Shown here piece after piece: positions 1-5,982 of a DNA stretch of 11,021 nt. How positions within the stretch are numbered: the stretch's first letter is position 1; each line of letters opens with the position of its first letter. Under the pieces are notes generated by a model. It saw only the letters and a program-made list of their open reading frames with translations, did no database searches and had not been told where the DNA came from. Location of the stretch: NCBI GenBank assembly GCA_021849765.1, contig JAJZSM010000005.1:1-11021 (forward strand), read 5' to 3'. This stretch comes from Actinomycetes bacterium (GTDB taxonomy: Bacteria > Actinomycetota > Acidimicrobiia > Acidimicrobiales > RAAP-2). The translations under genes were made by a program, and so were the position numbers.

Positions 1-907
1 CGATGTTCGCGAGTCCAAGGCCTTCGAGGTACCGGATGGCGGCTGTGAGGCCAGCCGTCTCGGCGATCGGTGGGGTACCGGCCTCGAAGCGGGTCGGGCC
101 ATTCGCCGGCACGTAACCGTCGAGTCGCACGTCGGCGATCATGCCGCCGCCGCCGAGGAAGGGGGGCATGGACTCGAGGATCGCGGCGCGGGTCCAGAAC
201 ACGCCTAGGCCGGTCGGACCGAGCATCTTGTGGGCGGAGAAGCAGAAGAAGTCGACGTCGAGGTCCACGACGTCGGTTGGTTGATGACCGACCGACTGGG
301 CGGCGTCGAGGGCGACGAGGGCTCCGTGGTCGTGGGCGATTCGGGTGAGCTCTTTGACCGGATTACGCGTGCCGAGGACGTTGGACGCGGCGGTGAAGGA
401 GAACAGCTTGACGCCGTCGAGCAGGCGGTCGAGGTCGCTCACGTCGAGGCGGAAGTCGTCACTCACCGGAACGAAACGGACTTCGATGCCGAGCTGGTCG
501 CGCAGCTGGAACCACGGAACGATGTTGGCGTGGTGCTCCATTTCGGTCACAAGGACGACGTCACCGGCCTTGAGGTTCGCCGCGCCCCACGACTTGGCGA
601 GGAGGTTGAACGACTCGGTCGTGTTCTTGGTGAAGACGATCTCGTCCATTCCCTGCGGCGCGTTTATGAACCGTGCGGTGGCCGCTCGGGCGCCCTCGTA
701 GACGTCGGTCGCCTCGACGGCGGTCTGGTAGACGCCGCGGTGGACGTTGGCGTGTCGCAGCTCGTAGTAGCGCGCCATCGCCTCGATGACGGGCCGCGGG
801 GGCAGGGTGGAGGACGCGGAATCGAGGTAGGTGATCGGACGGCCGTTGATCACGCGCTCCAAGAGCGGGGTGTCGACGCGCACCCGGCGCGGGTTGTAGG
901 AGCTCAT
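1..907 (-). CDS. sufS: Cysteine desulfurase SufS (partial, C-terminus off the left edge)
   Basis: PLP-dependent cysteine desulfurase that removes sulfur from L-cysteine as an enzyme-bound persulfide for cytosolic Fe-S cluster assembly. Translating the complement from the ATG at 907 gives 302 residues with no stop before the window edge. Family hallmarks seen: YLDSASST near residue 27-34, RHANVHRGVY (52-61), EMEHHANIVPW (122-132), the PLP-contacting LDAAQS (200-205, with D201 and Q204), SAHKM with the Schiff-base lysine K227, GGGGMI (252-257) and RFEAGTPP (273-280). E. coli SufS has its lysine at 226, so the start fits. The loop carrying the catalytic cysteine (about residue 360 in the family) lies outside the window, so activity cannot be fully judged. 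The ATG overlaps the sufC stop as ATGA, which indicates translational coupling. The alternative, a CsdA or kynureninase-like paralogue, is unlikely beside sufC. Confidence 0.95.
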   Translation of the reverse strand, partial: MSSYNPRRVRVDTPLLERVINGRPITYLDSASSTLPPRPVIEAMARYYELRHANVHRGVYQTAVEATDVYEGARAATARFINAPQGMDEIVFTKNTTESFNLLAKSWGAANLKAGDVVLVTEMEHHANIVPWFQLRDQLGIEVRFVPVSDDFRLDVSDLDRLLDGVKLFSFTAASNVLGTRNPVKELTRIAHDHGALVALDAAQSVGHQPTDVVDLDVDFFCFSAHKMLGPTGLGVFWTRAAILESMPPFLGGGGMIADVRLDGYVPANGPTRFEAGTPPIAETAGLTAAIRYLEGLGLANI

Positions 908-1662
908 CGCAGCACCGTTCGCCACGCGTCGTAGCCGTCGTGTTCGATGGCGGCGGCGAGCTCGACGCCGCCGCTGTGCACGATCTGGCCGTCGACGAGG
1001 ATGTGAACCTGGTCGGGTTCGATCTCCTCGAGCAGTTTGACGTAGTGGGTCACCACCACCACACCCATCGACGGGTGTTCGCTACGCACCGTTCGCACAC
1101 CGCGCGCCACGATACGCAGCGCGTCGATGTCGAGCCCCGAGTCCGTCTCATCGAGCAGCGCGACGACGGGTTCGAGCAGTGCCATCTGTAGCACCTCGTT
1201 GCGCTTGCGCTCACCGCCGGAGAAACCGTCGTTCAGGTGTCGTTCCGCGAATGCCGGGTCCATGCCGAGTCGGTCCATCCATTCAGCGAGCTCGAGTCGT
1301 ACCTCGAGCACCGACAGCTCACTCAGGCCCTTGCGGGCCACCATGGCCTGTCGCAGGAACTGGATGACCGAGACGCCGCTGATGGCCTCGGGGTACTGGA
1401 AGGCGAGGAAGATGCCCGCGCGGGCCCGCTGGTCGGGGGACCACGTTGCGATATCGACGCCGTTGAGCAGGATCTGTCCGTCGGTCACCCGGTAGCCGGG
1501 GTGACCCATGACGACACTCGCCAAGGTCGACTTGCCGGCCCCGTTAGGCCCCATCAGCGCATGGACCTCGCCGGGGTTGATGGTGAGATCGACGCCACGC
1601 AAGATGACAGTATCCTCGGCGACGGCGTGGACGTTTCGAAGTTCTAATAAGGGCACGGACAC
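904..1662 (-). CDS. sufC: Fe-S cluster assembly ATPase SufC
   Basis: ABC-type ATPase of the SUF machinery. It normally works with SufB and SufD as a scaffold complex in the cytosol and has no membrane part. The 252 residues match the usual SufC length. Visible motifs: Walker A GPNGAGKST (38-46, K44), Q-loop Q89 in FLAFQYP, ABC signature FSGGERKR (147-154), Walker B VVALLDE (166-172), D-loop SGLD (175-178) and switch histidine H206. The FQYP and NDGFSGGERKRNE context is specific to SufC rather than to transporter ATPases. The start is GTG at 1662; another GTG lies two codons downstream, and the Shine-Dalgarno is weak (an AGG about 8 bases upstream). The gene follows the MBL hydrolase after 38 bases and overlaps sufS by 4. 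Oddly, sufB and sufD do not precede it, so they should sit elsewhere in the genome. Confidence 0.96.
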   Translation of the reverse strand: MSVPLLELRNVHAVAEDTVILRGVDLTINPGEVHALMGPNGAGKSTLASVVMGHPGYRVTDGQILLNGVDIATWSPDQRARAGIFLAFQYPEAISGVSVIQFLRQAMVARKGLSELSVLEVRLELAEWMDRLGMDPAFAERHLNDGFSGGERKRNEVLQMALLEPVVALLDETDSGLDIDALRIVARGVRTVRSEHPSMGVVVVTHYVKLLEEIEPDQVHILVDGQIVHSGGVELAAAIEHDGYDAWRTVLR

Positions 1663-1700
1663 AAGGTGAGCCTATCGTTCGCGCCCGGATTTTCGGCCGG

Positions 1701-2318
1701 TCACCAGCCCCGCGCGATCCAGTCGTCGAGGTGCGCACGTTCGGCGCCGATGGTCGTGGGAGCGCCGTGACCGGGCAAGACGAGCACGTCGTCGGCGAGG
1801 CGATGGAACAGTCGTTGCTCGATCGAGGCGATGATGGTGGGGAAATCACCGCCCTCGAATGCGGTGGCACCGGGTCCACCGGGAAAGAGGGTGTCGCCAC
1901 TGAAGAGCAGGGGACTCCCCTCGACCAAGAAACACGTCGAGCCCGGCGTGTGCCCCGGGGTGTGGATGACCCGCACGCGCAGTTCGCCCACCTCGATCAC
2001 CTGGTCGTGGGCGAGGTACCGGTCGAGGGCGGGGAACAGTGTGACGTCCTCGGGGTGGCCCCAGACGACGCGTCCCGAGGCGCGCAGCCCGGGAATCGCG
2101 CCCACGTGGTCGTGGTGCCCGTGGGTCTCGAGCACGTCGACCACGCCGAGAACGTCCGCGAGGCGGATGAGTCGCTCGGACTCGTCCGCGGCGTCGATCA
2201 GCGCCGCCAGCGCCGAGCGACGACATCGCAGGACGTAGACGTTATTGGCGAGCGGTCCAACAACGACCCGGTGGACTTCCAGATCGGCGCCGCTCCAGAT
2301 GACCGTCGAATCGTTCAC
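1701..2318 (-). CDS. MBL-fold metallo-hydrolase, glyoxalase II-like
   Basis: 205-residue metallo-beta-lactamase-fold hydrolase, probably with a two-metal centre in the cytosol; no signal peptide is visible. The metal-binding set is complete: THGHHDHVG (65-73, with H66, H68, D70 and H71), H123 in HTPGHTPGS, D142 in SGDTLFPG and H184 in LPGHG. The short length and the NNVY motif near the N-terminus (25-28) resemble small glyoxalase II-like proteins (YcbL type) rather than full-length glyoxalase II, which has an additional C-terminal glutathione-binding domain. The substrate cannot be read from sequence. The start is GTG at 2318; an in-frame stop lies about 42 bases upstream and no other start codon intervenes. 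It lies 38 bases upstream of sufC on the same strand and is probably the first gene of the sufCS transcript. A sulfur-related or thioester substrate is possible but only inferred from position. Confidence 0.88.
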   Translation of the reverse strand: MNDSTVIWSGADLEVHRVVVGPLANNVYVLRCRRSALAALIDAADESERLIRLADVLGVVDVLETHGHHDHVGAIPGLRASGRVVWGHPEDVTLFPALDRYLAHDQVIEVGELRVRVIHTPGHTPGSTCFLVEGSPLLFSGDTLFPGGPGATAFEGGDFPTIIASIEQRLFHRLADDVLVLPGHGAPTTIGAERAHLDDWIARGW

Positions 2319-2358
2319 ACCATCAGGATGCCACGCGACGCGGTCGTATGGTTTTCGC

Positions 2359-2405
2359 TATCCTCGCAAGTGCAACGGCTCACGAGCCGACGGGAATCGA
2401 GGGTG
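2359..2405 (+). promoter_or_regulatory. Candidate promoter, palindrome and RBS of the acyl-CoA dehydrogenase
   Basis: A -10-like TATCCT lies at 2359-2364; no convincing -35 is visible. Downstream is a perfect inverted repeat, CGGCTC-AC-GAGCCG (2376-2389), which would fall in the 5' leader just after the predicted transcription start. It could be a repressor operator or a small hairpin. A good Shine-Dalgarno, GAGGGTG at 2399-2405, precedes the ATG at 2409 and supports that start. The stretch 2319-2408 also holds the start region of the divergent MBL hydrolase, so both promoters share about 90 bases. Confidence 0.45.
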
Positions 2406-2408
2406 ACC

Positions 2409-3524
2409 ATGAACTTCGGCTTTTCAGAGGAGCAGGAGGAACTTCGCAAGATGGTGCGACGGTTCTTGGATGAGAAGTCGCCCGAGACCGAGGTCCGCCG
2501 GCTCATGGCCACCGTCGACGGATTCGACCCGGCGGTGTGGCGCCAGATGGCTGACGAACTCGCCCTGCAAGGGCTGGGCATCCCCGAAGAGTTCGGCGGC
2601 CAGGGTTTCGGCCCCGTGGAACTGTACGTCGTGTTCGAGGAGATGGGGGCCGCGCTACTGTGTTCGCCGTACTTCTCAACGGTGGCGCTGGCGGCCAACG
2701 CCGTGCTGCTCGTGGGAACCGACGAGGACCGGGCCGCCTACCTACCCGGCATCGCCTCGGGGGACACCATCGCGACCGTGGCGCTCACGGACGACTCCGG
2801 TCAGTGGGACCTCGCTGCGACATCGGTGAGCGCACGTGAAGCCGGTGGGACCTGGGTTGTCAACGGCGTGAGCAACTATGTGACCGACGGCCAGAGCGCA
2901 TCGGTGATCTTCGTGCCGGCGATGACTGAAGCCGGACTCTCGCTGTTCGCCGTGGAGGCGAACGCTTCGGGGCTGGAGCGCACGTCACTACCCACCATGG
3001 ACCAGACCCGCAAGCAGAGTCGCATCACCTACGCCGACGTCCCGGCCCGCCTCGTGGGCTCGAACGGCGGCGCGCTCGCCGGACTCGAGACCACGGTCCA
3101 GATCGCCGCGGCCGCCCTCGCCGCCGAGCAGGTCGGCGGCGCGCAGCGCGTGCTCGACAACGCGGTCGAGTACGCGAAGAACCGCGTCCAGTTCGGCCGA
3201 CCGATCGGGTCGTTCCAGGCGATCAAGCACAAGTGCGCCGACATGCTGCTCGACGTGGAGTCAGCGAAATCGGCCGCTTACTACGCGGCCTGGGCCGCTC
3301 AAGAGCGCAACGACGAGTTGCCGATTGCCGCGAGCCTCGCCAAGTCGTTCTGCTCCGAGGCGTACTTCCACTGCGCCGCCGAGAACATACAGATCCACGG
3401 CGGTATCGGCTTCACCTGGGAACACCACGCGCACCTGTACTTCAAGCGCGCCAAGAGCTCCGAGCTGTTCCTCGGTGATCCGGCGTACCACCGCGAGTTG
3501 CTCGCCAACCGACTGGGCATCTAA
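2409..3524 (+). CDS. Acyl-CoA dehydrogenase family protein (FadE-like)
   Basis: FAD-dependent acyl-CoA dehydrogenase, expected to introduce an alpha-beta double bond into an acyl-CoA and pass electrons to ETF. The 371 residues start with MNFGFSEEQ, the usual beginning of the helical N-domain. The N-domain holds GIPEEFGGQGFGPVE (57-71). The middle beta-domain holds the substrate/FAD segment with VTD (158-160). The C-domain has RVQFGRPIGSFQAIKHK (259-275), the conserved FAD/dimer motif, and IQIHGGIGFTWEHHAHLYFKR (327-347). The reading frame stays open for 226 codons upstream, but that part is antisense to the MBL gene; the ATG at 2409 with its Shine-Dalgarno is the real start. Where medium-chain enzymes have the catalytic EGT, this protein reads LGDPAYHR (355-362). 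It resembles mycobacterial FadE subfamilies, some of which work as heterotetramers, but no partner subunit is adjacent. The substrate is unknown. Confidence 0.92.
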   Translation: MNFGFSEEQEELRKMVRRFLDEKSPETEVRRLMATVDGFDPAVWRQMADELALQGLGIPEEFGGQGFGPVELYVVFEEMGAALLCSPYFSTVALAANAVLLVGTDEDRAAYLPGIASGDTIATVALTDDSGQWDLAATSVSAREAGGTWVVNGVSNYVTDGQSASVIFVPAMTEAGLSLFAVEANASGLERTSLPTMDQTRKQSRITYADVPARLVGSNGGALAGLETTVQIAAAALAAEQVGGAQRVLDNAVEYAKNRVQFGRPIGSFQAIKHKCADMLLDVESAKSAAYYAAWAAQERNDELPIAASLAKSFCSEAYFHCAAENIQIHGGIGFTWEHHAHLYFKRAKSSELFLGDPAYHRELLANRLGI

Positions 3525-3530
3525 GGCCGC

Positions 3531-4277
3531 GTGCTCGTCCACGAACAGCTCGCAAGTGGCACGTCGGTCCTCGACCTTCGTATCGCGTCCTCGGGCACCC
3601 GTGCCGCGACCGCTCACGTGCTCGTGCTCGCGCACGGGCTGCCGCGCGCAACGGGCATGGGCCGTCAGGCGGCGGGTCTGCTCCCCGAGCTTGCTGAACA
3701 CCTGGCGAGCGAGTCGGGCTGGACAGTGGCGACCGGGACGTTGTCGGGTGTCGGCGGGAGCACGGGGACGTTCTCGGCCAGTCAGTGGCGCCGCGACCTG
3801 GGCGCCATCATCGAACGCATCGATCGCGATGGCGGACGCATCTCCCTCGCGGGATTCGGGTTCGGGGGTGCGCTCGCGCTCGCGGTGACTGCCGAGGACG
3901 AACGGGTCCGCGGGGTGGCCACCTTCGCAGCACCAGCGCACATGGACACGTGGTGTGGTCCGGCGGTCCCCTTTCGCCAGTGGATTATCGGGGCGGGTGT
4001 GGTGGGTGACGAGAAGGACCTGCTCGCGCCCGACGAGTTACGCGCCGACGTGTTGGCGGTCGACCCGCTCGGGGCGGTCGCCAACATCCCGCCGCGGCGT
4101 CTCTTGATCGGCCACGGGACGGACGACCTCGAAGTACCCGCAAGTGACGCGCGCGACCTGCTCAGCGCGGCCGAGGGCCGTGCCGAGTTGCGTCTGATCC
4201 AAGGGGCCGGCCACCAGCTGCGCGCGGACCCTCGAATGGTGGCGACGCTCCTCGGCTGGCTCGACCGACACCGTTAG
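3531..4277 (+). CDS. Alpha/beta-hydrolase fold protein lacking the nucleophile serine
   Basis: 248-residue cytosolic alpha/beta-hydrolase fold protein. Seen: the strand and oxyanion-region HG at VLVLAHGLP (30-38), a nucleophile elbow that reads GFGFG at 108-112 instead of GxSxG, a possible acid in GHGTDDLEVP (194-203, D198 or D199) and a C-terminal GAGH (225-228, H228). The rest of the triad therefore looks present while G110 replaces the serine. This could be a non-catalytic fold member, or the nucleophile could lie elsewhere. I half-remember actinobacterial relatives with the same glycine, which would argue against a sequencing error. The start is GTG at 3531, 6 bases after the acyl-CoA dehydrogenase stop, with AAGG upstream, so the two are probably cotranscribed and may act on a common acyl substrate. 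The stop overlaps the stop of convergent thiE by a few bases. Confidence 0.8.
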   Translation: MLVHEQLASGTSVLDLRIASSGTRAATAHVLVLAHGLPRATGMGRQAAGLLPELAEHLASESGWTVATGTLSGVGGSTGTFSASQWRRDLGAIIERIDRDGGRISLAGFGFGGALALAVTAEDERVRGVATFAAPAHMDTWCGPAVPFRQWIIGAGVVGDEKDLLAPDELRADVLAVDPLGAVANIPPRRLLIGHGTDDLEVPASDARDLLSAAEGRAELRLIQGAGHQLRADPRMVATLLGWLDRHR

Positions 4278-4906
4278 CCGACGCTGGCGAGCGCCTCGTC
4301 CAGGGCGCGGCGGATCGAGACCGCCGCGGCGTAGGGGTCTTTGGCGGTGGTCAGGGCGCGCACGACCACGAAGTGGCGTAGCCCGGCGTGTACGAGGGAC
4401 GCGACGTTGTCGGCGTTGACGGCGCCGGTCACGAACACCGGTTGGTCACTTCGATTGGTGCAGTCGATGGCGTACGCGACGCCGGTTCCCGTACGGCCGG
4501 GCTTGGTCGGTGTCGCCACGATCGGTCCGGCGCTGCGGTAGGTCGTGGGCTGTTCGAGCGAACGGGCGAACTCCTCGCGCTCATGCGTCGAGAGCCCGAC
4601 GATGGCGTTGGGACCCAACACGTCACGACAGACGGCCACGCTGACGTCGTCTTGACCGACGTGGACGCCGTCGGCCGCCACGTCGGCGGCGAGGTACGGC
4701 GAGTCGTTCATGATGAACGGGACGCCGAAGTCCCGACAGATGGCGGCCATTAACGCCCCCGAGGCCCGCCGCTGCTCGTCGTCGAGGTCCTTCTCGCGAA
4801 GTTGCACGACGTCCACGCCCCCGCGTAGGACGGCTGGCAGGAATTCCGCAAGGTCATCGCGGTGGCCGACGCACAGGTACAGGCGGCGTTGGTCGAGTTC
4901 GTACAT
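4274..4906 (-). CDS. thiE: Thiamine phosphate synthase ThiE
   Basis: TIM-barrel enzyme joining the thiazole phosphate and hydroxymethylpyrimidine diphosphate to thiamine phosphate in the cytosol. From the ATG at 4906 it has 210 residues, the usual ThiE length. Motifs: VQLREK (34-39), NDSPYLA (67-73), ADGVHVGQDD (78-87), GLSTH (104-108) and the pyrophosphate/thiazole-phosphate loop TPTKPGRTGTG (132-142). The late phosphate-binding motif, usually GGI, reads TGAV (160-163), so TenI-like divergence cannot be excluded. A GTG at 4912, two codons upstream, is an alternative start. I prefer ATG because a -10 box lies exactly 7-12 bases before it. The gene stands alone: no thiG, thiS or thiO is beside it, and its stop overlaps that of the convergent hydrolase. 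Only about 100 bases separate it from the Rrf2 gene and no TPP riboswitch motif is seen. Confidence 0.87.
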   Translation of the reverse strand: MYELDQRRLYLCVGHRDDLAEFLPAVLRGGVDVVQLREKDLDDEQRRASGALMAAICRDFGVPFIMNDSPYLAADVAADGVHVGQDDVSVAVCRDVLGPNAIVGLSTHEREEFARSLEQPTTYRSAGPIVATPTKPGRTGTGVAYAIDCTNRSDQPVFVTGAVNADNVASLVHAGLRHFVVVRALTTAKDPYAAAVSIRRALDEALASVG

Positions 4907-4912
4907 CCGCAC

Positions 4913-4940
4913 ACTTTAGGTCCCTCGTCTGGCCATTCAC
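4913..4940 (-). promoter_or_regulatory. Candidate leaderless promoter of thiE
   Basis: On the minus strand a -10 box TAAAGT (4918 to 4913, matching TANNNT) ends six bases before the ATG at 4906. Transcription would then start at or next to the A of that ATG, as in actinobacterial leaderless mRNAs. A weak -35 candidate, GTGAAT (4940 to 4935), lies 16 bases upstream. No Shine-Dalgarno precedes the gene, which agrees with a leaderless message. Confidence 0.5.
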
Positions 4941-4977
4941 GGCGAGACGAAGTGACGCGCGGACATCCATCGCGCGG
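4925..4977. promoter_or_regulatory. Candidate operator region between thiE and the Rrf2 gene
   Basis: The divergent intergenic region holds an inverted repeat, TCGTCT (4925-4930) and AGACGA (4945-4950), separated by 14 bases. Its centre falls on the weak -35 of thiE. A direct repeat CGCGCGG occurs at 4956-4962 and 4971-4977, 15 bases apart. The adjacent Rrf2 regulator could bind here and control itself and thiE, but short repeats in GC-rich DNA arise easily by chance. Confidence 0.22.
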
Positions 4978-4996
4978 TCGGGACCGTCGACTCGGG

Positions 4997-5002
4997 CAGA
5001 AT
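4997..5002 (+). promoter_or_regulatory. Possible -10 box of the Rrf2 regulator gene (leaderless)
   Basis: CAGAAT at 4997-5002 ends six bases before the ATG at 5009, the spacing expected for a leaderless transcript. It differs from TANNNT in the first base, and no clear -35 or Shine-Dalgarno is visible. This is a weak call. Confidence 0.25.
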
Positions 5003-5008
5003 GGACCT

Positions 5009-5467
5009 ATGCAGATCCCCGCGAAGGCCGAGTATGCCATTCGGGCGCTACTCACCCTGGCGGCGAGCAACACGTCCATGAGCGCCGAACACTTGGCCGT
5101 CGAACAGCAGCTACCGGCGAAGTTCCTCGGCGCGATCCTCTCCGATCTGCGTCGTGGCGGTCTCGTCACGAGCCAGCGTGGCCCCGAAGGCGGATTCAAA
5201 CTCGCCCACGACCCCGACACGATCATGATCGCCGACATCCTGCGCGTCGTCAGCGGGCCGATGGCGGGCGTACGCGGGATGCGTCCCGAGACCCTCAACT
5301 ACGGCGGCGACGCGACGCATTTGCGCGACGTCTGGGTCGCGGTGCGAGCGGCGCTGCGCGAGGTGCTCGAGCACGTCACGTTGGGCCAGGTGCTGCGTGG
5401 CGACCTGCCCGTCTCGGTGACGCGCTTCACCTCGGACCCAGACGCGTGGATCACGCGCCAACTGTGA
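5009..5467 (+). CDS. Rrf2-family transcriptional regulator without cysteines
   Basis: 152-residue winged-helix DNA-binding protein of the Rrf2 family. It opens with MQIPAKAEYAIRALLTLA, has the recognition-helix region LPAKFLGAILSDLRRGGLV (35-53) and the wing RGPEGGFKLA (57-66), then the C-terminal dimerisation helix with HLRDVW (104-109). Rrf2 members such as IscR and NsrR bind an Fe-S cluster through three cysteines in the segment around residues 90-105. Here that stretch is GPMAGVRGMRPETLNYGGDATHL in content and the whole protein contains no cysteine, so a canonical cysteine-ligated cluster is excluded. It may sense something else or act constitutively. The ATG at 5009 is chosen because the longer frame would overlap divergent thiE. 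It overlaps the RNase HI start as GTGA and is divergent from thiE, with possible autoregulation in the shared region. Confidence 0.88.
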   Translation: MQIPAKAEYAIRALLTLAASNTSMSAEHLAVEQQLPAKFLGAILSDLRRGGLVTSQRGPEGGFKLAHDPDTIMIADILRVVSGPMAGVRGMRPETLNYGGDATHLRDVWVAVRAALREVLEHVTLGQVLRGDLPVSVTRFTSDPDAWITRQL

Positions 5468-5901
5468 CGCGGATCCACACTGACGGCGCCTGTCGCGGGA
5501 ACCCCGGCCCGGGGGGCTGGGCCTGGGCCCGTGGTGCTGACGGGTACGCGAGCGGCGCCGAGGCGCGCACGACGAACCAGCGGATGGAGTTGCGCGCCGT
5601 CCTCGAGGCGCTACGGGCCAACCCCGAGGGCGACGTGGAGATCGTGAGTGACTCCACCTACGTGGTCAAGTGCTTCAACGACCACTGGTACGTCGGGTGG
5701 TTGCGGCGAGGTTGGAAGAACTCCCAGGGCCAACCCGTCGCCAACCGGGATCTCTGGGAGCCCTTATTTGACCTCGTCTTGCGGGGCGGACGCACCGTCA
5801 CCTTCACCTGGGTGAAGGGACACGCCGGTGATCCGATGAACGAGTTCGTCGACGAACTCGCCACCGCCGCGGCCGATCGTCAGCAGGGTCAAGAGCGCTA
5901 G
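5464..5901 (+). CDS. rnhA: Ribonuclease HI
   Basis: Cleaves the RNA strand of RNA-DNA hybrids using two Mg ions. From the GTG at 5464 it has 145 residues (the E. coli enzyme has 155). The four catalytic acids are present: D7 in HTDGACRGNPGPGGW, E42 in MELRAVLEAL, D63 in VSDSTYV and D130 in NEFVDELA. H120 in VKGHAGD is the flexible active-site histidine. The basic handle region with WLRRGWKNSQGQPVANRDLW (79-98) is also present, typical of bacterial RNase HI. I chose GTG at 5464 because it overlaps the Rrf2 stop as GTGA and leaves only three residues before the first strand; a GTG at 5446 would add six residues. The coupling to a transcription regulator is unusual but has no obvious functional reading. 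Everything expected for an active enzyme is seen. Confidence 0.94.
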   Translation: MTRIHTDGACRGNPGPGGWAWARGADGYASGAEARTTNQRMELRAVLEALRANPEGDVEIVSDSTYVVKCFNDHWYVGWLRRGWKNSQGQPVANRDLWEPLFDLVLRGGRTVTFTWVKGHAGDPMNEFVDELATAAADRQQGQER

Positions 5902-5913
5902 CGCGCGGGGGTG

Positions 5914-5975
5914 TTGGCTACGGCGCCAAAAACATTAGGATTTCGTAGGTCTCAGTGACGAAATTGACGAAGGGA
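5914..5975 (+). promoter_or_regulatory. Promoter candidate and RBS for the lpd-E2-lipBA operon
   Basis: In the 81-base gap after RNase HI, a -35 candidate TTGGCT (5914-5919) and a -10 candidate TAGGAT (5936-5941, matching TANNNT) are separated by 16 bases, predicting a start near 5948. A Shine-Dalgarno GAAGGGA (5969-5975) precedes the GTG start at 5983. This AT-richer island stands out from the GC-rich surroundings. No terminator hairpin with a T-run is seen for the preceding gene. Confidence 0.45.
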
Positions 5976-5982
5976 ATCCGCC

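Noticed and set aside
230..934. 234-codon open frame on the plus strand
   Set aside because: It is antisense to sufS, whose translation shows all family motifs; the plus-strand product has no recognisable features.
1731..2408. Long open frame continuous with the acyl-CoA dehydrogenase, which would add 226 residues at its N-terminus
   Set aside because: It is antisense to the well-supported MBL hydrolase, looks like low-quality GC-rich shadow sequence, and the ATG at 2409 has a Shine-Dalgarno and the standard family N-terminus.
3261..3941. 226-codon open frame on the minus strand
   Set aside because: Antisense to the acyl-CoA dehydrogenase and hydrolase genes, with shadow-like composition.
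4907..5008. TPP riboswitch upstream of thiE
   Set aside because: The interval is too short and the conserved TPP-aptamer motifs are not seen; the -10 box suggests a leaderless message.
5895..5904. GCGCTAGCGC palindrome at the rnhA stop codon
   Set aside because: It has no loop and no T-run, so it is not a terminator; a 10-base palindrome is unremarkable in this GC-rich sequence.
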